Shown one piece after another: positions 60,559 to 64,000 of a DNA stretch of 64,000 bases; positions within the stretch are counted from its first letter, which is position 1; each line of letters begins with the position of its first letter. The notes beneath the pieces were generated by a model. That model worked only from the letters and a program-made list of their open reading frames with translations, searched no databases and was not told the origin of the DNA. This stretch comes from Bacteroidota bacterium (GTDB taxonomy: Bacteria > Bacteroidota > Bacteroidia > Cytophagales > Cyclobacteriaceae): assembly GCA_023428695.1 (NCBI GenBank), contig JAEYWY010000009.1, positions 1-64,000 of the forward strand. Reading direction: 5' to 3'. Both the position numbers and the translations under genes were made by a program.

Positions 60559-63153
60559 TCATTCCCACTCCGTCGCCGTAAACTCACATCCATACTGAAA
60601 ATTAACGCAGCCGTAGAACCTGTATTTCCCTCCGTTCTTTGCCGTGCCGGATTTCCTGAGCACCACATCGGCGGTTTTACATCTCGGGCATTTTCGATTT
60701 GGCGAGAGGCCAAGTTCGGTTTCGATCTCGGAAATGAATTTGGATTTGAAGAAGGCATCTGCAACAAAAAACACCAGCTGGCGCGCGCGTGTCATCGCGA
60801 CATAGAAGAGACGTCGCTCCTCGCTGTTTTCAAATTGATCGGCCTCGCTGAGCAACAGGTTCAGCACATTGTCATCGGTCATCTCGGACGGAAAGCCCAG
60901 CTTACCGGAATTGCAGTTCAGGATGATTACGATGTCGGCCTCGAGACCCTTTGACTTATGCACGGTAAGAAATTGTGCCGTTAACGCTTTTCCGCTACGG
61001 TGCTGGCGATACGCTACTGCACCGGTACCTCGTTCGATGTGAAAGACCCGATTTCCATTCCTGATCCGATCAAAATCGAAGCCGTACCGGCCAAGAATGT
61101 ATATCTCCTTTTTGTCAATATCGGGAACCGTTGACAACAGCTCATCAAAGATGCTTCGCACAACGTCGGTGTCATCCTGTGTTTCAGAAACAGAATAACG
61201 GAACTTATAATCCGTTGTCCGATGCCCGACTCCCTTTAAATCCTTCTTCTCCTGGTTAGGGTTTTTCTGAATGAATTTACTGGACAGCGAAATGAGCGGT
61301 TGTTGAAACCGGTAGGTCGTTTCGATCTTCAGGATTTCGGTGCAGCCAAAGTAACTCCGGAATTCCCGGATGAGCGCCGCGTCACTTCCGCTAAAGCGAT
61401 AAATGGATTGCCAGTCGTCTCCGACACAGAATAGTCTGCAGGATGGATTCTTATCCTTTATTGCCTTCACCAATTGATACCGGCCCATGGAAATATCCTG
61501 AAATTCATCAATGATCACGTACCTATAATTTCGCTGAAACGTTCCGTTGAGAATATAGGCGGAAGCTTTATTGATCATATCGCTGAAATCTATTTCGCCT
61601 CGCTGGCTGAGATGGGCCTGATAGCGTTCAAGGACCGGCCGCACAATGTTGATAAACGCCTGGTTCCTTCTTCGCAAAAAAGTGTCTGGTGTTCTCTCGT
61701 TCTTTTGCAGCAGCTGCTTGAAGGTGAGGTTATTTGACTTCATGAGGTTGATGAACGTGCAGATCAGCTTGACAAAAGAATTGACCTCTTCTTTTGCGTT
61801 GGTGGTGATGATGTCCCAGATCTCCTTTCCCGTTTTCGGTTTCAGCACTATTCCGGCTTTCGTCAGCTTTTCTCTCAGGCTATCGAACAACGTGCCTTCC
61901 TGCATCTCATAGCTAAAGGTCTCGATGAGCGTAGTGCCATGTGTCTTGTGCGTGTTTCGCTTCCACGCCATGTCGCTTTGATATTTTTCACTGGCTGTCT
62001 GCGTGCCTTTGCCGCTGAACCAGCCGGGCACCGTGCCCGTTCTTGAAATACCAAAATGTTCAAGGTACACCCTGTTGACTCCCTGCGTTATGGTGAAGTC
62101 TGGCTTGTACTGGCGGAATGATTCGTCTGCAGTGTCGTATTCGTACGGCCATTCGTATTCATAGCTGACATTATTGAACAACAGGAAATTCGCGATCCTG
62201 CACTCCTCGATGCTCTTAACGGCCTCCATCCTGTAGGTAACAGTTTCTTTGCCCCGAACCTCAATTGATTTATACGTTCGGAAGTTATTATCCTTCATGT
62301 ACTGGATGTATTCCCCCTGGCTTTTGAAATCGAACTGACTTTTCGGCTGCTTAAGATAATCGCTGAAGTATTGCGTTACCCGCTCCATGAACGACCCATC
62401 TGTAGTCATCAGCTGTGTGAATACCCGCGTGAGCAAGGGAACAAACTGATCGCCATCGAATATGCTGGGCTGTTTTCCTTCCGCCGCTACGATAACGTCC
62501 ATGCCGAAACGATGGAAAGTTTTCGCCTCAACACCAGGTACGTTAATCCGTTGGGCGAGCGTGGACGCCGATTTGTTCGTAAATGAGATCAAAAGGATTT
62601 CTTCGGGTCGGATCCCATATCTGTCGATAACATAATTGACCTTACCGACGATGGTGGTGGTTTTGCCTGATCCTGCTCCGGCGATGATCAGGTTGTTATC
62701 CTCGTCGGTAATAACCGCCCGTCGCTGCTGTTCATCGAGCTTCCGTCCTTCGACATTGTCAAAGAAGTCCTTGTAAGTCTTAAGTTCATGAGCGAGAAAT
62801 AAATGGTTGAATGTCTTTCGCTTCTCCTCCGCATGTTGAAAGCGATCGATGAAAGCATTGATCACCGCTGTTTCATCCTTTTTCAGTCCGAGACGGTGGA
62901 CACGCTGCTGCTGAACCAGTTTAAACAGTTCCTGGCAACAATTCTTCCATTCGACTAATTGATAGTTGGTGAAGTAACCAGAAGGAGAAGTGCAATGATG
63001 ATCAAATTCGTTGGAAGCAGAAACTATTTCACCAAGCTTCGATCTGAGCAGTGACGCAAGCTGTGTTTTCCGAGATCTGCTTTCAAAATAGCGCGTTACC
63101 AGCCAGTAGGCGATCAGGGAAAAAGAGATCAGGAAAATGACGTAAGAGATCAT
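60559..63153 (-). CDS. Membrane-anchored UvrD/HelD-type helicase with topoisomerase-type zinc finger
   Basis: An 864-residue SF1 helicase. An N-terminal hydrophobic helix (MISYVIFLISFSLIAYWLV) is followed by Walker A AGAGSGKTTTIVGK, LLISFTNKSA, Walker B VIIDEFQDIS, FCVGDDWQSIYRFSGSD, FLTVHKSKGLEADIVIIL and LFYVAMTRAR. A nuclease-like insert, YKPDFTI...VYLEHFGI, sits between motifs Ia and II; such PD...E segments occur in HelD-type helicases. The C terminus is a topoisomerase-type zinc finger (CPRC...YGC...YGC). The layout fits DNA helicase IV relatives, but the membrane helix is unusual. Confidence 0.9.
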   Translation of the reverse strand: MISYVIFLISFSLIAYWLVTRYFESRSRKTQLASLLRSKLGEIVSASNEFDHHCTSPSGYFTNYQLVEWKNCCQELFKLVQQQRVHRLGLKKDETAVINAFIDRFQHAEEKRKTFNHLFLAHELKTYKDFFDNVEGRKLDEQQRRAVITDEDNNLIIAGAGSGKTTTIVGKVNYVIDRYGIRPEEILLISFTNKSASTLAQRINVPGVEAKTFHRFGMDVIVAAEGKQPSIFDGDQFVPLLTRVFTQLMTTDGSFMERVTQYFSDYLKQPKSQFDFKSQGEYIQYMKDNNFRTYKSIEVRGKETVTYRMEAVKSIEECRIANFLLFNNVSYEYEWPYEYDTADESFRQYKPDFTITQGVNRVYLEHFGISRTGTVPGWFSGKGTQTASEKYQSDMAWKRNTHKTHGTTLIETFSYEMQEGTLFDSLREKLTKAGIVLKPKTGKEIWDIITTNAKEEVNSFVKLICTFINLMKSNNLTFKQLLQKNERTPDTFLRRRNQAFINIVRPVLERYQAHLSQRGEIDFSDMINKASAYILNGTFQRNYRYVIIDEFQDISMGRYQLVKAIKDKNPSCRLFCVGDDWQSIYRFSGSDAALIREFRSYFGCTEILKIETTYRFQQPLISLSSKFIQKNPNQEKKDLKGVGHRTTDYKFRYSVSETQDDTDVVRSIFDELLSTVPDIDKKEIYILGRYGFDFDRIRNGNRVFHIERGTGAVAYRQHRSGKALTAQFLTVHKSKGLEADIVIILNCNSGKLGFPSEMTDDNVLNLLLSEADQFENSEERRLFYVAMTRARQLVFFVADAFFKSKFISEIETELGLSPNRKCPRCKTADVVLRKSGTAKNGGKYRFYGCVNFQYGCEFTATEWE

Positions 63154-63576
63154 TTCCGGAGATTAGATAAGAAGACGGGTAACTCGGATCATTCGTGGTT
63201 CAATTACCTGAAGTACCAAAGAAACCTATGCAAGAACCGGCTACGCTGAATGGTCGCACAAGGGTCTTTCATTTCTCAAGGTAGAAATTTGAGTTGAAAT
63301 GCGGTTGATCTTTTGTGACATCCCCGCGAAACCGCGTGCGTTGAATTTGTCAAAGACATCAGCCTGAAAAAGCTCGTATCCGGTCGACACAGCCTTCTGG
63401 CAGACATCCTCGATTCGGGATTGTGAGAGGAGGTGTTGATGAGGGAGGAGATGGGGCCCGGGTTCTTCATGATGCACAGCCCGAAAGATCGCTATTTTCG
63501 TGAACAAGTCGGTCGGCAGATGTCAGTCGTTGACAACTTCATAAAACTTCATAAACGTTTCAGAATTATCAATCGC

Positions 63577-64000
63577 CTACGAAGTTATTTTTGATTCCAG
63601 ATCACCTAAATCTGGCGAACGATCCAATGTAACCACAGGAAGTTGTTCGACGCCGACCGCCTCAATAGGTTCGGTTCCAGTTTTAAAATTTCCAATTTGC
63701 CTTACTTTAGACCTTATGCAATAGTTTTCATGTTTGCGTATGACTTCCCCATTCGTAACGAGGCAATTACCGTTTAGATCAGCTAGTTTATCCAGCTTCA
63801 GATTAAACGATCTGTTTCTGAGGCCGAGGTCTTCAACAGTTTTTGCAAATACTTTAATGAGAGATTTCGAAAGTTTTCGAGATTTTCCTGTTTTGAATTT
63901 TGCGTCGAATATTAGAAGCGCATCATTATAGAAGGGGTCTTGCCGACCTATCGGCTTTGCGAACGCGATGTCCGGAGCACTTGTGTCATCAGCATCATCG
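63577..64000 (-). CDS. Partial PD-(D/E)XK-like protein, cut by the window edge
   Basis: The last 140 codons of a minus-strand gene end at TAG (63577-63579); the start is beyond position 64000. The sequence has APDIAFAKPIG...LLIFDAKFKTGK, a textbook PD...D-x-K spacing, then a Lys-rich helical region and the C terminus LDRSPDLGDLESKITS. A nuclease fold is likely but not certain. It would be upstream of the helicase on the same strand. The gap 63154-63576 holds no convincing gene. Confidence 0.6.
   Translation of the reverse strand, partial: DDADDTSAPDIAFAKPIGRQDPFYNDALLIFDAKFKTGKSRKLSKSLIKVFAKTVEDLGLRNRSFNLKLDKLADLNGNCLVTNGEVIRKHENYCIRSKVRQIGNFKTGTEPIEAVGVEQLPVVTLDRSPDLGDLESKITS

Noticed and set aside
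63241..63507. An 88-codon minus-strand frame between the helicase and the edge gene
   Set aside because: Its composition is not convincing and no family or signal is seen; left as intergenic.

Overview
The window looks like a chromosomal segment of a free-living Bacteroidota bacterium, most likely Cytophagales (inference). The signs are a giant secreted subtilase ending in a type IX secretion (T9SS) sorting domain, large RHS/YD-repeat exported proteins of the Bacteroidota type, paired DUF3570/DUF4266/ApbE genes, a CusA efflux pump fused to its TolC-like partner, TPR-LuxR regulators, and starts without obvious Shine-Dalgarno sequences. No plasmid or phage backbone and no transposase were seen.

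Layout. 0.1-10.6 kb: RHS polymorphic-toxin gene with a candidate peptidoglycan-targeting tip, a probable immunity lipoprotein, a companion YD-repeat protein and an exported coiled-coil/barrel protein. 10.8-13.7 kb: tRNA-3'-end-like and terminator-bearing repeats around a small cargo of stress genes (DUF302, YgaP-like, OBAP-like), probably an old integration hotspot. 14.1-19.7 kb: a frameshifted membrane gene, then a compact five-gene operon (LolA-like protein, two FtsX-type permeases, LolD-like ATPase, outer-membrane barrel). 19.8-30.2 kb: a relic of a VIT1 transporter gene, a TPR-LuxR regulator, the 2483-residue subtilase and a small lipoprotein. 30.5-37.1 kb: a redox region with two ApbE flavin-transferase clusters on the minus strand, and between them a plus-strand ECF sigma / membrane anti-sigma-like / CpxP-like operon. 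The divergent ECF-type promoters found here share the same -35 and -10 hexamers and spacing. 37.3-44.8 kb: metal homeostasis on the minus strand (VIT1 transporter, CusB-like adaptor, CusA-TolC fusion, two paralogous small exported proteins, a 45-residue membrane peptide). 45.0-47.1 kb: a multiply frameshifted DUF4386 relic and a Crp/Fnr regulator divergent from doxX around a perfect palindrome. 47.2-50.3 kb: arsenic operon arsR-arsM-arsC-like-acr3 with operator and terminator. 51.1-57.7 kb: two small RRM proteins, a KAS III-like enzyme, a response regulator, a second housekeeping-type sigma-70 factor, a globin relic, an AraC regulator and an aldo/keto reductase. 57.8-64.0 kb: palindromes and direct repeats around a PD-(D/E)XK-like protein, a membrane-anchored UvrD-type helicase and an edge-truncated gene with another PD...DAK signature; this is the best candidate for an undescribed defence-type locus.

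How the parts may work together. The centre of the window reads as an envelope stress, metal and redox neighbourhood: an ECF system with a CpxP/CnrX-like periplasmic protein appears to control an ApbE-DUF2271/PepSY module, next to metal-efflux and arsenic-detoxification genes. The flanks are accessory DNA (RHS toxins, integration scars, nuclease/helicase cassette). Several decayed genes (VIT1, arsC end, globin, DUF4386, frameshifted membrane protein) show repeated gene gain and loss. All functions are read from sequence motifs; nothing was searched or computed.
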